A stretch of 64,000 nucleotides of DNA from Pseudorhodobacter ferrugineus DSM 5888 (GCF_000420745.1 NZ_ATVN01000005.1:124001-188000); one strand, 5' to 3'; positions 27,854 to 37,287 are shown, counted from the stretch's first letter. Numbers and translations: made by a program. The notes: a model not told the origin generated them from the sequence alone.

Positions 27854-28465
27854 ATGCAATCAGTACAGGAAATTGCCGGCGCAATCGTTGCGCGCGAAGG
27901 CGGCTTTGTCGAAGATCCCGATGATCCGGGAGGTGCTACCAATTTTGGCGTCACCATTCATACCATGCAGCGGCTTGGCATTGATCTGAACGTCGACGGG
28001 CTGGTGGATAAGTCCGATGTGGCGGCACTTAGCCGCGATCAAGCTGTCGACATCTACGTCGAGCATTATTTCACCCGACCCGGCATTTTCCAATTGCCCG
28101 AGGCTCTGCAACCGTCGGTCTTTGACATGATGGTAAACGCAGGCAGCAATGCGGTGAAACTGCTGCAAAGGCTGCTGACCGATATGGGGTTTCCCTGCAT
28201 TCCCGATGGCGCCATCGGCCCACAAACCATCACCGCCGCACAGCGGGCATATGAGGCGGCACCTGCATTCCTTGCCGATGCCTATGCGATTGCGCGGCGC
28301 AATTATTACTACCGCATCGCCGATGCCCGCCCCGCCAGCCGCAAATATGCGCGCCGCCGGAACGGGGGCAAAGGCGGCTGGATTCTGCGCGCCGAGGAAT
28401 TTATGTCGCCGAAATACCATCTTTCCAACGCCGATCATGCCAAACGGGTGGCCGCATGGGGGTAA
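27854..28465 (+). CDS. GTA-type endolysin (glycoside hydrolase 108 N-acetylmuramidase)
   Basis: A 203-residue muramidase of the GH108/ZliS type, with a C-terminal peptidoglycan-binding-3 domain. The catalytic Glu lies in IVAREGGFVEDPDDPGG (about 13-29), and TNFGVTIHTM and VFDMMVNAGSNAVKLLQ follow the family pattern. The C-terminal region includes DGAIGPQTITAAQ. It lacks a signal peptide and so would need a holin, which is encoded next with a ten-base overlap. This pair matches the lysis genes used to release gene transfer agents in Rhodobacter capsulatus, there also separated from the GTA structural cluster. Confidence 0.87.
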   Translation: MQSVQEIAGAIVAREGGFVEDPDDPGGATNFGVTIHTMQRLGIDLNVDGLVDKSDVAALSRDQAVDIYVEHYFTRPGIFQLPEALQPSVFDMMVNAGSNAVKLLQRLLTDMGFPCIPDGAIGPQTITAAQRAYEAAPAFLADAYAIARRNYYYRIADARPASRKYARRRNGGKGGWILRAEEFMSPKYHLSNADHAKRVAAWG

Positions 28466-28953
28466 TCGCAAACCTGTTTGGCGGCGCACAGGCCGTCACT
28501 GCAATAGGCACCGCCGCCAAGGACATCGCAGAGGTGTTCACCCCATCCGCCACCCGCCAGATGGAACTGTCCGCCGAGGCGCAAATGGCCGCCTTGCGCC
28601 AATTGGGGGCCGAATATGCCGACCCCGGCCTTGGCTGGTTTGACCGAATGGTGAACGGGTTAAACCGCCTGCCGCGCCCGATGCTGGCCTTTGGCACCTT
28701 GGGCCTGTTCGTCTATGCAATGGTCGAACCCGTCAGCTTTGGCGAGCGTATGGTGGGTTTGAACCTTGTGCCCGACCCGCTCTGGTGGCTTTTGGGCGCG
28801 GTCGTGGGTTTTTACTTTGGTGCACGCGAGGCGCATTATTACCGCCGCCCAACCGCGCCCGTTGCCGTTCCGGCGCCCGAAAATGCCGCCGCAATGACAG
28901 CGGTATCCGAACCAAACCCCGCGCTGCAAGATTGGCGCGGCACGGGACGATAA
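28456..28953 (+). CDS. GTA-type holin (GTA_holin_3TM family)
   Basis: A 165-residue protein overlapping the endolysin gene by ten bases. The N-terminal amphipathic region (GVIANLFGGAQAVTAIGTAA) and FDRMVNGLNRLPRPMLAFG are followed by hydrophobic segments at about 70-88 and 105-120, then a Pro/Ala-rich C-terminal tail. This is the pattern of the three-TM holin family dedicated to GTA release in Rhodobacterales. It should form membrane lesions letting the endolysin reach peptidoglycan. No capsid or tail genes are present in the window, so it serves particles encoded elsewhere. Confidence 0.8.
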   Translation: MGVIANLFGGAQAVTAIGTAAKDIAEVFTPSATRQMELSAEAQMAALRQLGAEYADPGLGWFDRMVNGLNRLPRPMLAFGTLGLFVYAMVEPVSFGERMVGLNLVPDPLWWLLGAVVGFYFGAREAHYYRRPTAPVAVPAPENAAAMTAVSEPNPALQDWRGTGR

Positions 28954-28970
28954 CCAAACCTGACCAAATA

Positions 28971-29005
28971 TGCCCCGCCGCACCCGCGACCCGTGCAGCG
29001 GGGCA
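28971..29005 (+). terminator. Inverted repeat after the holin gene
   Basis: TGCCCCGC (28971-28978) pairs with GCGGGGCA (28998-29005) around a 19-base loop. It lies 18 bases past the holin stop and 55 bases before argS. No T-run follows, so it may reduce read-through or stabilise the holin transcript rather than act as a classical terminator. Confidence 0.4.
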
Positions 29006-29059
29006 TTGACCATAGGCCCGCGCTCTGGCATCCCCGTACCTATCCAAAGGACGGGACAA

Positions 29060-30802
29060 ATGAACCTTTTTTCAGACATTCGCACACTGGTTTTGGCCGA
29101 AATCACGGCAATGATGGCGGCAGGCGATTTGCCCGCAGGCCTGGAACTGGGGGCCGTAACCGTTGAACCTCCACGCGATGCCAGCCACGGCGATATGGCC
29201 ACCAATGCCGCAATGGTGCTGGCAAAGCCTGCAGGCCTGCCACCCCGCGCGATTGCCGAAATGCTGGCGGCCCGTTTGACCAATGATCCGCGCATCGCGG
29301 GTGTCGAGGTTGCGGGCCCGGGCTTTTTGAACCTGACCTTGGTGCCGACCATCTGGGCAGGCCTTTTGAAATCCACTTTGACCGAAGGGGCCGATTGCGG
29401 CCGCGGAACGATTGGCGCAGGCATCAAGGTTAACGTCGAATTCGTCTCGGCCAACCCCACCGGCCCCATGCATGTGGGCCACGTGCGCGGCGCTGTGTTC
29501 GGGGACGCGCTGGCCCGTCTGTTGGCCTTTGCCGGCTATGACGTGACCCGCGAATACTACATCAACGATGGCGGCGCGCAGGTGGATGTGCTGGCTCGTT
29601 CCGTCTTTAACCGCTATTTGGAAGCGCATGATTTGACGGTCGATTGGCCCGAAGGCAGCTATCCGGGCGACTATCTGATCGAGGTGGGCGAGGCTTTGAA
29701 AGCCAAGGTCGGCGACATCTGGCTGAACCAACCCGAAGAGGTTTGGCTTGACGAAGTGCGCAACTTTGGCACCGAAAAAATGATGGAAATGATCCGCCAA
29801 GATCTGGCATCTTTGAACGTGCAGATGGATGTCTACTCGTCCGAAAAGGCCCTGTACGGCACCGGCCAGATCGAGGCCGCGATCAACACCTTGCGCGACA
29901 TGGGCCTGATTTATGAAGGCACGCTGGAACCACCCAAAGGCAAACTGCCCGAAGATTGGGAGGCCCGCGAACAAACCTTGTTCCGTTCCACGGCGCATGG
30001 TGATGACGTGGACCGCCCCGTGATGAAATCGGACGGGTCATGGACCTATTTCGCTCCCGATATCGCCTATCACTACAACAAGGTGCAGCGCGGCTTTGAT
30101 CAGCTTATCGACATTTTCGGCGCCGATCACGGCGGTTATGTCAAGCGGATGAAAGCGGCAGTCGCGGCCCTTTCGGGTGGCCGTGTGTCGCTGGATATCA
30201 AGCTGATACAGCTGGTCAAACTGTGGAAGAACGGCGAGCCGTTCAAAATGTCCAAGCGGGCAGGGACCTTTGTCACCCTGCGCGATGTGGTTGAACAGGT
30301 TGGCCCCGATGTCACCCGTTTTGTTATGCTGACCCGCAAAAACGACGCACCCTTGGATTTTGACTTTGCCAAAGTTCTGGAACAATCCAAAGACAACCCC
30401 GTTTTCTACGTCCAATACGCCAATGCGCGGATCAATTCGGTCATGCGCAAAGCGGTTGCAGCGGGCGTTGCCGTTGACGATGCCAGTCTCGCCGCAGCAG
30501 ATTTGGCGTTTCTCAACAACCCATACGAGATCAATTTGGCGAAAAAGATTGCAGAATGGCCACGCCTTGTGGAAATCGCGGCACGGGGCAATGAACCCCA
30601 CCGCGTCGCATTTTATCTGTATGAACTCGCCTCTGACCTGCACGGATTGTGGAACAGGGCTAAGGATGAACCCGCTTTGCGCTTTGTTCAGGACGATCCT
30701 GCAACAACTCAGGTAAAAATCGCATTGGCACGTTCGACGGGCGTTGTGATTTCTGCAGGTCTCGCTATTTTAGGGGTTACGCCGGTTGAGGAAATGCGCT
30801 GA
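29060..30802 (+). CDS. argS: Arginyl-tRNA synthetase
   Basis: A 580-residue class I synthetase. The HIGH-type motif reads NPTGPMHVGHVRG and the KMSKS-type motif is FKMSKRAGTF; a C-terminal anticodon-binding domain follows (DALR type, ending with ILGVTPVEEMR). I chose the ATG at 29060 (MNLFSDIRTLV), preceded by AAAGGACGGG, rather than an ATG 30 codons upstream that falls in the inverted repeat. It is followed by the SPOR-nagZ-scpA-scpB genes, a conserved order in Rhodobacteraceae. Confidence 0.97.
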   Translation: MNLFSDIRTLVLAEITAMMAAGDLPAGLELGAVTVEPPRDASHGDMATNAAMVLAKPAGLPPRAIAEMLAARLTNDPRIAGVEVAGPGFLNLTLVPTIWAGLLKSTLTEGADCGRGTIGAGIKVNVEFVSANPTGPMHVGHVRGAVFGDALARLLAFAGYDVTREYYINDGGAQVDVLARSVFNRYLEAHDLTVDWPEGSYPGDYLIEVGEALKAKVGDIWLNQPEEVWLDEVRNFGTEKMMEMIRQDLASLNVQMDVYSSEKALYGTGQIEAAINTLRDMGLIYEGTLEPPKGKLPEDWEAREQTLFRSTAHGDDVDRPVMKSDGSWTYFAPDIAYHYNKVQRGFDQLIDIFGADHGGYVKRMKAAVAALSGGRVSLDIKLIQLVKLWKNGEPFKMSKRAGTFVTLRDVVEQVGPDVTRFVMLTRKNDAPLDFDFAKVLEQSKDNPVFYVQYANARINSVMRKAVAAGVAVDDASLAAADLAFLNNPYEINLAKKIAEWPRLVEIAARGNEPHRVAFYLYELASDLHGLWNRAKDEPALRFVQDDPATTQVKIALARSTGVVISAGLAILGVTPVEEMR

Positions 30803-30877
30803 CTTAAGGTGCCCCACTGGCGTTTAAACAGGCAAGACAGCGTGGTCGGGCAACCGTCCATGCAGTGAGGCAAGAGC

Positions 30878-31867
30878 ATGGCAGACTTCGACTTCGATCG
30901 TTTCGATGGCCGCGCATGTGCGCGCGGCATTTCATCACATCATGGTGCCGCGACTGGGCACGCCAGCCGCTTTGTGGTACGAGCAGGGGCGCTAACGTCC
31001 ATCGCCTTGGTGCTTGGCGTGGGGTATTGGGGCTATCAACTGGCCGTTCGCAATATGCACGGCATTCCGGTTATTCAGGCCTCTGACGGCCCGATGCGCA
31101 CGGCTCCCGATGATCCTGGCGGTCAAATCGCGGATCACCAAGGCTTGTCGGTCAACACGATTGCGGCCGAAGGTGGTGTATCTGCTCCCGCCGACCGTTT
31201 GACGCTGGCCCCCGCACCTATCACCCTAAGCGACGGTGATTTGACTGGTACGGCTATTGCGATGGTCGCCCCGGTTTCGGCGCGGTCCGCCAGCACACCC
31301 GGCCTTGTGATCGGTGCCACGCCCCAAGAGGATGAGGACGGGTTCGACCCACTTTTGACCGTCAGTCTTGATGCAAATACCGACGTTGCCAGCTTGGCCA
31401 ATCTACTCAGCCAAGGTGCTGTACCTCTGACAGGCGAGCTTGACATCACGCTTCGTGCGAGCCCTGAACCTGTTGTTTCTATGCCGAAGGGTACAATGAT
31501 CCAATCTCCGCGCCCACGGGCACGGTCCGAAGTGCGCCCCTCTGCGGCTTTTGACGGGCAGACTGTTCTGGCTGCGGCTGATCCCACGCCCGAAATTACG
31601 GGCGACGCTTTGGCTTCGGGCACCCGATTGGTTCAGCTTGGCGCTTTTGACAGCGAAGACATCGCGCGCAAAGAATGGGATCGGCTTTCGGGTAAATTCG
31701 CTGATTTGCTGATTGGTAAAACCCGCATTGTCCAAGCCGCCCAAAGCGGCGGGCGCACCTTTTACCGTTTGCGCGCCATGGGTTTTGCTGACGAATCCGA
31801 ATCGCGCCGTTTCTGCTCGGCCCTTGTGGCGGAACGTGCGGCCTGCATCCCAGTGGCTGTGCGATGA
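30878..31867 (+). CDS. SPOR-domain membrane protein
   Basis: A 329-residue protein with a cytoplasmic N-terminus, one transmembrane helix (about 38-58) and a long low-complexity periplasmic linker. It ends in a C-terminal SPOR domain (about 248-329, starting TRLVQLGAFDSEDIAR). SPOR domains bind denuded septal peptidoglycan, so the protein probably localises to the division site. Its stop overlaps nagZ by four bases (ATGA). Coupling to a peptidoglycan-recycling enzyme and scpAB suggests links to envelope and chromosome segregation. Confidence 0.88.
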   Translation: MADFDFDRFDGRACARGISSHHGAATGHASRFVVRAGALTSIALVLGVGYWGYQLAVRNMHGIPVIQASDGPMRTAPDDPGGQIADHQGLSVNTIAAEGGVSAPADRLTLAPAPITLSDGDLTGTAIAMVAPVSARSASTPGLVIGATPQEDEDGFDPLLTVSLDANTDVASLANLLSQGAVPLTGELDITLRASPEPVVSMPKGTMIQSPRPRARSEVRPSAAFDGQTVLAAADPTPEITGDALASGTRLVQLGAFDSEDIARKEWDRLSGKFADLLIGKTRIVQAAQSGGRTFYRLRAMGFADESESRRFCSALVAERAACIPVAVR

Positions 31868-32895
31868 CCGCAGGGGCCACCTCGGCGACAATCCTAGGCT
31901 GCCTTGGCCCCACGCTTTCAGCAGCCGAGGCGGCGTTTTTCCGCAATGCCAACCCTTGGGGCTTTATCCTTTTCGCGCGCAACGTTCAGGACCCCAGCCA
32001 ATTGCGTAGCTTGACTGCCGCTCTGCGCGACGCCGTTGGCCGCAATGCCCCCATATTCATCGACCAAGAAGGCGGGCGCGTTCAACGCCTGCGCGCGCCG
32101 CATTGGACCGAATGGTTACCACCCTTGGATATGGTCAATATCGCGATGGACCTTGCGCCAGCGGGGCACGGGCTGGATGCAGCCTGTCGCGCAATGGAGC
32201 TGCGCTACCGCATCATCGCATCCGAGCTCCTCAGCGTGGGTATTGATGCCAATTGCGCACCTTGCCTTGATGTTGCGTCCGATGTTACGCATCCCTTCCT
32301 GCGCAACCGCTGCTTTTCAGACTATCCTGATGTGGTCGCCCAGCTGGCGCGCGCTGCTGCCAATGGCCATCTGGCAGGGGGTGTGCTTACGGTGGTCAAA
32401 CATATGCCCGGCCACGGCCGCGCCACCGCTGACAGCCACAAAGACCTGCCCACCGTCACCGCCACCCGCGCCGACCTAAACGCCTATGACTTCGCCCCCT
32501 TCAAGGCGCTGGCAGACCTGCCAATGGCGATGACAGCCCATATCATTTACACCGCAATCGACCCTGACCTGCCCGCAACCACCTCTCCCAAAATGGTGCA
32601 GGTCATGCGCGATGATATCGGCTTTGGTGGCCTGCTCATTTCTGATGATTTGTCGATGAACGCTCTCAGCGGCGACTACGCATCGCGCGCAGCCAAAACC
32701 ATCGCGGCAGGGGTCGATATCGCCCTGCATTGCAATGGCAAACCTGAGGAAATGGAACCCGTTGTTGCAGGCGCGGGCCATATGTCTTCGGCTAGCATGG
32801 CGCGCGCCAATTCCGCCCTTGCCCTGCGCATCAAGCCAGAAACAGTTGACATTGAAGCCCTTCGGTCCGACCTTTCGGGCCTCATGGACGGGTAG
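31864..32895 (+). CDS. nagZ: Beta-N-acetylhexosaminidase (glycoside hydrolase 3)
   Basis: A 343-residue cytoplasmic GH3 glycosidase that removes GlcNAc from anhydromuropeptides during peptidoglycan recycling. FIDQEGGRVQRL, KHMPGHGRATADSHKDLP (with the catalytic His/Asp dyad) and LLISDDLSMNAL (with the nucleophile Asp) are diagnostic. It overlaps the SPOR gene at its start, and scpA begins four bases after its stop, so translation is probably coupled across the operon. Confidence 0.95.
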   Translation: MTAGATSATILGCLGPTLSAAEAAFFRNANPWGFILFARNVQDPSQLRSLTAALRDAVGRNAPIFIDQEGGRVQRLRAPHWTEWLPPLDMVNIAMDLAPAGHGLDAACRAMELRYRIIASELLSVGIDANCAPCLDVASDVTHPFLRNRCFSDYPDVVAQLARAAANGHLAGGVLTVVKHMPGHGRATADSHKDLPTVTATRADLNAYDFAPFKALADLPMAMTAHIIYTAIDPDLPATTSPKMVQVMRDDIGFGGLLISDDLSMNALSGDYASRAAKTIAAGVDIALHCNGKPEEMEPVVAGAGHMSSASMARANSALALRIKPETVDIEALRSDLSGLMDG

Positions 32896-32899
32896 GGCG

Positions 32900-33697
32900 A
32901 TGGCGGACGATTTCATTGAAGGGCAGACCAAAGACAGCATCGCCGACCGGCTTGCCGCCGAGGCGCTGATCGTCGATGTCGACGGGTTCGAAGGCCCACT
33001 GGATTTACTCCTCTCCCTCAGCCGTACCCAAAAGGTCGATCTGCGCAAAATATCCGTGCTGCAACTGGCCGAGCAGTATTTGATATTTGTGAACAAAGCC
33101 AGTGCCTTGCGCATCGAACTTGCCGCTGATTATCTGGTCATGGCGGCATGGCTTGCCTATCTTAAATCGCGCCTCCTTCTTCCGCCCGATCCATCCGAGG
33201 ATGGCCCCAGCGCCGAAGACCTCGCCGCCCATCTGGCCTATCAACTTGAACGCCTGCAAGCGATGCGTGAGGCTGCAGCGCAGCTTATGGCGCGTGACCA
33301 AATGGGGCGTGACTTTTTCAAACGCGGCCTGCCCGAAGACGTGACGCGCCGCAAAAAGATCAGCTATTCCGCGACCTTGATGGACCTGATGCAGGCCTAT
33401 GCCCGCATCCGCACCCGTGATGATTTCCGCCCCTTTGTGATGGACCGCAACAACGTCTTCACGATGGAGGAAGCGCTGGAACGCCTGCGCGGCCTACTTG
33501 GCTATGCCGGCCAATGGACCGATCTGACGAGTTGGCTGCCCGCCGGTTGGGAAACCAACCCCCAGCGCCGCCGTTCGGCCACCGCCGCCCATTTCGCGGC
33601 CATTCTGGAGCTGGCAAAGGCGGGCCAGCTTGAGGTGCGGCAAGGTGACAGCTTTGCCCCGATCCAAGTCCGCAAACGCGAAGGGGGCCGTCCATGA
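32900..33697 (+). CDS. scpA: Segregation and condensation protein A
   Basis: A 265-residue kleisin that bridges SMC head domains together with ScpB. The N-terminal motif VDGFEGPLDLLLSLSRTQKVDL and QLAEQYLIFV are characteristic, and the C-terminal winged-helix end includes ILELAKAGQLEVRQ. The ATG at 32900 was selected because it lies just after the nagZ stop and yields the normal length; an upstream ATG lies within nagZ. It overlaps scpB by four bases. Confidence 0.94.
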   Translation: MADDFIEGQTKDSIADRLAAEALIVDVDGFEGPLDLLLSLSRTQKVDLRKISVLQLAEQYLIFVNKASALRIELAADYLVMAAWLAYLKSRLLLPPDPSEDGPSAEDLAAHLAYQLERLQAMREAAAQLMARDQMGRDFFKRGLPEDVTRRKKISYSATLMDLMQAYARIRTRDDFRPFVMDRNNVFTMEEALERLRGLLGYAGQWTDLTSWLPAGWETNPQRRRSATAAHFAAILELAKAGQLEVRQGDSFAPIQVRKREGGRP

Positions 33698-34338
33698 CCG
33701 ACCCAAAAACCGATACCAACAGCCTGTTCGCCGCCCCGCCACAGGCCGAACAAGAGCGCATGATCGAGGCGGTTCTGTTTGCCAGCGCCGACCCCGTAAC
33801 CCTTGCCGAACTGACCGCCCGCCTGCCGCATGGCTGTGATGCGGCCGAGGCGCTGGTTACCTTGCGCAAGCGCTATGACGGGCGCGGCGTGCATCTGGTC
33901 AAGGTGGGCGATGCCTATGCCTTTCGCACCGCGCCCGACCTTGGCCACCTGATGCACAAGGAATCGGTCGAGGCGCGCAAACTGTCCCGTGCCGCCGTGG
34001 AAACCCTTGCCATCGTCGCCTATCACCAACCCGTCACCCGCGCCGAGATAGAGGAAATCCGTGGCGTGGCTGTGTCGCGTGGCACGGTGGATCAGCTGAT
34101 CGAGCTGGAATGGATCCGCTTCGGCCGCCGCCGCATGACCCCGGGTCGCCCCGTGACCTTTGTGGTAACCGAAACCTTCCTCGACCATTTCGGCCTCGAA
34201 TCCGCCCGCGATCTGCCGGGGTTGAAAGAACTGCGTGCCGCTGGTCTTTTGGACAATCGCCCTAGTTTTGTCACAGGTATCGGGCAAGATGACGAAGACG
34301 AAAGCCAAGAAGGCCAAAGCGAACTTTTTGAGGATTAG
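33694..34338 (+). CDS. scpB: Segregation and condensation protein B
   Basis: A 214-residue ScpB composed of two winged-helix domains. IEAVLFASADPVTLAELTARLP opens the first, and ETLAIVAYHQPVTRAEIEEIRG with GTVDQLIELEWIR forms the conserved second part. It binds ScpA and controls SMC condensin function in chromosome segregation. The C-terminus is an acidic tail rich in Asp/Glu. A 62-residue gene follows after three bases. Confidence 0.95.
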   Translation: MTDPKTDTNSLFAAPPQAEQERMIEAVLFASADPVTLAELTARLPHGCDAAEALVTLRKRYDGRGVHLVKVGDAYAFRTAPDLGHLMHKESVEARKLSRAAVETLAIVAYHQPVTRAEIEEIRGVAVSRGTVDQLIELEWIRFGRRRMTPGRPVTFVVTETFLDHFGLESARDLPGLKELRAAGLLDNRPSFVTGIGQDDEDESQEGQSELFED

Positions 34339-34341
34339 ACC

Positions 34342-34530
34342 ATGGACCGTATCATTTCGATGATCATCAATCAGGTGATCCGCCGCGTGATCAACGTTGG
34401 CATCACTAAAGGCATGGCCCAGTTTTCCAAGGGCAAGGCCACGGGCGGCCCCGACCAATCGGCCGCTGGCCGCGATGCCGCCAAACGCGCCCGCGACGCG
34501 GCCAAGTTGACCCGCCGTTTGGGGCGTTAA
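34342..34530 (+). CDS. Small basic hypothetical protein downstream of scpB (62 aa)
   Basis: A 62-residue protein beginning MDRIISMIINQVIRRVINVG. It has an amphipathic N-terminal half followed by a Lys/Arg/Ala-rich tail (AAKRARDAAKLTRRLGR). It starts three bases after the scpB stop, so it belongs to the same transcript. In many relatives tatA occupies this place, but the TatA motifs are absent here. The function is unknown; membrane-surface or nucleic-acid association is conceivable from its composition. Confidence 0.7.
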   Translation: MDRIISMIINQVIRRVINVGITKGMAQFSKGKATGGPDQSAAGRDAAKRARDAAKLTRRLGR

Positions 34531-34533
34531 ACG

Positions 34534-35613
34534 CTATTTCGGCATCTGGAAATGCTTGGACAGCTTCAACCCCTGTCCTTGATAATTCGACGCAATCCCC
34601 GTGCCATACAGCGCCTCGGGTCGTGCAGACATTTTCTCATAGACCAAGCGCCCGACGACCTGCCCATGTTCCAGCACAAACGGCGCTTCGTGGCAGCGCA
34701 CCTCTAGCACACCGCGCGAACCGGCACCGCCTGCCTGCGCCCAGCCAAAACCGGGGTCAAAAAAGCCCGCGTAATGCACCCTAAATTCGCCCACCATCGC
34801 CAGATAGGGCGCCATTTCGGCGGCGTAATCGGGTGGGATGGTCACGGCCTCACGGCTGACCAGAATATAAAACGCGCCCGGGTCCAGAATGATCCGCCCC
34901 TCACGGCTGCGCACATCCTCCCAAAAATCGCGGGCGGGGTAATGACCGATCTTGTCCAGATCAATCACGCCCGTGTGCGGCTTGGCGCGAAAGCCAATCA
35001 GATCATCGCGGCCAGCCTGCAAATCAACCGAAAACCCCAAGCCTTCGGAAATCACAGCCTTATCCGAAACCAACGGCGAGGCGGCATGCAAAGCCGTCAA
35101 GGCCTCATCATCCAAAACCGCCTGCCCCTGCCGGAACCGGATCTGGTTCAACCGCATCCCGGGCCGGACCAGCACCGAAAAGCTGCGGGGGCACACCTCG
35201 GCGTATAGTGGGCCATCATAGCCCGGTGCGATCCGGTCAAATTCGACCCCGCCATCGGTTATAGTGCGCGTCAGCAAGTCCAGCCGCCCCGTTGACGACT
35301 TGGCATTGGCCACCGCCGTCAGCCCCGCAGGCAGCGCCAAACTCTCCATCAACGGGATCACATAAACGCAGCCTTTTTCCAACACCGCGCCATCGGTCAA
35401 ATCCACACGGTGCATCTCAAACTCGGAAATCCGCTCGGCCACACTGCGCCCATGCCCTGCCAAAAACGACGCGCGCACACGGTAAGCCACCGTTCCTAAA
35501 CGCAAATCAAGGCTCGCAGGTTGGATCTGATCAGGCCGCACCGCAGGGATCGCCGTGATTGCACCCGTAGCAATCAAACCACGCAAGGCTTGGGATGGCA
35601 AAACTCCGGTCAT
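34534..35613 (-). CDS. dcd: 2'-deoxycytidine 5'-triphosphate deaminase (long alphaproteobacterial form)
   Basis: A 359-residue dCTP deaminase of the long form found in alphaproteobacteria, about twice the E. coli Dcd length. It appears to be built of two dUTPase/Dcd-like halves. Visible family stretches are SLDLRLGTVAYRV, NAKSSTGRLDLLTRTITDGG with the catalytic Ser/Arg region, and AGFFDPGFGWAQAGGAGSRGV. It produces dUTP for dTMP synthesis. It is convergent with the scpB operon and lies downstream of tRNA-Pro on the same strand. Confidence 0.92.
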   Translation of the reverse strand: MTGVLPSQALRGLIATGAITAIPAVRPDQIQPASLDLRLGTVAYRVRASFLAGHGRSVAERISEFEMHRVDLTDGAVLEKGCVYVIPLMESLALPAGLTAVANAKSSTGRLDLLTRTITDGGVEFDRIAPGYDGPLYAEVCPRSFSVLVRPGMRLNQIRFRQGQAVLDDEALTALHAASPLVSDKAVISEGLGFSVDLQAGRDDLIGFRAKPHTGVIDLDKIGHYPARDFWEDVRSREGRIILDPGAFYILVSREAVTIPPDYAAEMAPYLAMVGEFRVHYAGFFDPGFGWAQAGGAGSRGVLEVRCHEAPFVLEHGQVVGRLVYEKMSARPEALYGTGIASNYQGQGLKLSKHFQMPK

Positions 35614-35695
35614 CGTTACGTCCTCCGTACGGGGTCTGGTCGCAGAAACGAAACCGCCCGCGCCTGCATAAGACAGGGCGGGCGGTACTCAATAA

Positions 35696-35772
35696 TGGTC
35701 GGGCTAGCGAGATTCGAACTCACGACCTTTCGTCCCCCAGACGAACGCGCTACCATGCTGCGCTATAGCCCG
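35696..35772 (-). tRNA. tRNA-Pro (anticodon GGG), CCA encoded
   Basis: On the minus strand CGGGCTA pairs with TAGCCCG as the acceptor stem, with discriminator A and an encoded CCA. The D-arm is GCGC-AGCATGGTA-GCGC. The anticodon arm TTCGT-CTGGGGG-ACGAA gives anticodon GGG, and the T-arm GTGAG-TTCGAAT-CTCGC contains one G-U pair. It reads CCC and CCU codons. All stems are complete, so it should be functional. Confidence 0.95.
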
Positions 35773-35856
35773 ACACTTGCGCTTTCATACTGAATTTACG
35801 GGCGGGGGCAAGCATGAAAGTTCTAATCCATTGGATTTAGCGCGGTTAACGGCAGC

Positions 35857-36864
35857 TTATCGGCGGGGTACACGGCCCAAATCACCGACCCGATTGCGCA
35901 AGGCCACCAACCGCTTGAAAAGCACGTCTGCTTGCGGCCTTTTTTCGCCAAACGCTCCCGCTCGCAGGGTCCGAATATCGGCAGCAAGCCAATGACCAGA
36001 GATTTCAGTGGGCGCAGGCATTGGGCCGGGCAGGGCGGGCTGTGGCGCGGTGGTCGTGACAGGTTCGTCTGCTTTCACACCCTCGGCCACGTCACGTTCT
36101 GCGCCATCGGTCACGCTCTTTTCAGGCATCTGCGGCGCATTTTCGGTCTTTGTGCCACTCTGCCCGTTTGGCGCAGCGAAAAGATTCTCTTGTGGGTCGG
36201 CTTTTGGCTCCGCTTCTGTCTCAATGCCCTGCGATTCGCTCAATACAACCTCATCACGCGCGGCCAGCACTGCAACGCTCGGCTCTGCCGCCACATCCTC
36301 GGCATCCGCTAAATCCGCCTCCCCCTCGATTTGGCCTTCCAGTGCGGCGTATAGCGCAGCTTCGTCTATGCCTTCGTCGGCTGAAATGTCTTCCACGACT
36401 TGCGTCAAACGGGCCGCCTTGGCTTCGTCATCTGCCGTTGCAGCCGCGCTGTCCAACGGGGCTTCTGCCGCAGCAGTGTCTGGCACTTCAGACCCGCGCG
36501 CATTCGGAAACAAAGCGATCGGTGTTCCCGCGCGTTCGGGCGTTGGCACGACTTCATCATCCACAACATCCAGATCGACTTCGTCCGCAAAAACATCTTC
36601 TGCCATACCGCAAACATGCCGAACCCCTTGCTCACGCAAGATTTTCTGCACACCCCGAATGGTCAATCCTTCATCATGCAAAAGCCTGCGAATACCCACC
36701 AGCAAGGCCATATCCGCAGGGCGGTAATACCTGCGTCCACCCGCCCGCTTCACAGGCTTTATCTGCGGAAATCGGCTTTCCCAGAATCGCAAGACATGCG
36801 CGGGCGTTTCCAGCAATTCGGCCACTTCGCTGATCGTGCGAAAAGCGTCTGGCGACTTATCCAT
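35857..36864 (-). CDS. MerR-family regulator with long acidic C-terminal region
   Basis: A 335-residue protein. Residues about 8-80 form a MerR winged helix-turn-helix ([40 protein letters not shown]). The next about 190 residues are highly acidic and low in complexity, and a short basic C-terminal helix follows (about 295-335, ending [13 protein letters not shown]). No metal- or drug-binding Cys set is visible. It lies directly after ihfA in the same direction, a conserved alphaproteobacterial arrangement. The target genes are unknown. Confidence 0.88.
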   Translation of the reverse strand: MDKSPDAFRTISEVAELLETPAHVLRFWESRFPQIKPVKRAGGRRYYRPADMALLVGIRRLLHDEGLTIRGVQKILREQGVRHVCGMAEDVFADEVDLDVVDDEVVPTPERAGTPIALFPNARGSEVPDTAAAEAPLDSAAATADDEAKAARLTQVVEDISADEGIDEAALYAALEGQIEGEADLADAEDVAAEPSVAVLAARDEVVLSESQGIETEAEPKADPQENLFAAPNGQSGTKTENAPQMPEKSVTDGAERDVAEGVKADEPVTTTAPQPALPGPMPAPTEISGHWLAADIRTLRAGAFGEKRPQADVLFKRLVALRNRVGDLGRVPRR

Positions 36865-36879
36865 GAAGGATCCTCAAGC

Positions 36880-37182
36880 TTAGCCCTTGGCTCCAGCCGC
36901 GACGCGATCTTTCATCAAATGCGAAGGGCGGAAGGTCAACACGCGGCGCGGGCTGATCGGCACTTCGTCACCCGTCTTTGGGTTACGGCCCACACGCGCG
37001 GTTTTATCACGGATCGAAAACGTGCCAAAGGACGAAATTTTCACCGTATCGCCCGATGCCAAGGCATCCGACACATGCAGCAAAACACTTTCAACCAATT
37101 GCGATGATTCATTGCGCGACAGCCCAACTTCACGAAACACAGCTTCGCTCAGGTCCATCCGCGTCAAGGTTTTTTCAGTCAT
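36880..37182 (-). CDS. ihfA: Integration host factor subunit alpha
   Basis: A 100-residue DNA-bending protein of the HU/IHF family. [20 protein letters not shown] is the N-terminal dimerisation region, [22 protein letters not shown] the beta-arm base, and [20 protein letters not shown] the end of the arm and C-terminal helix. It pairs with IhfB, encoded elsewhere. It lies between fabH and the MerR gene on the same strand, with 15 bases to merR and 105 to fabH. Confidence 0.95.
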   Translation of the reverse strand: MTEKTLTRMDLSEAVFREVGLSRNESSQLVESVLLHVSDALASGDTVKISSFGTFSIRDKTARVGRNPKTGDEVPISPRRVLTFRPSHLMKDRVAAGAKG

Positions 37183-37287
37183 TCCATCCCCCCGGGTTTT
37201 TCCAAAGGATGCGCGGTTTGAAAACCCAAGTCAATATCAGAGACTTGCGAGAAGGAGTTACAGCAAGAAATTAGCTGAAAATCGTAC

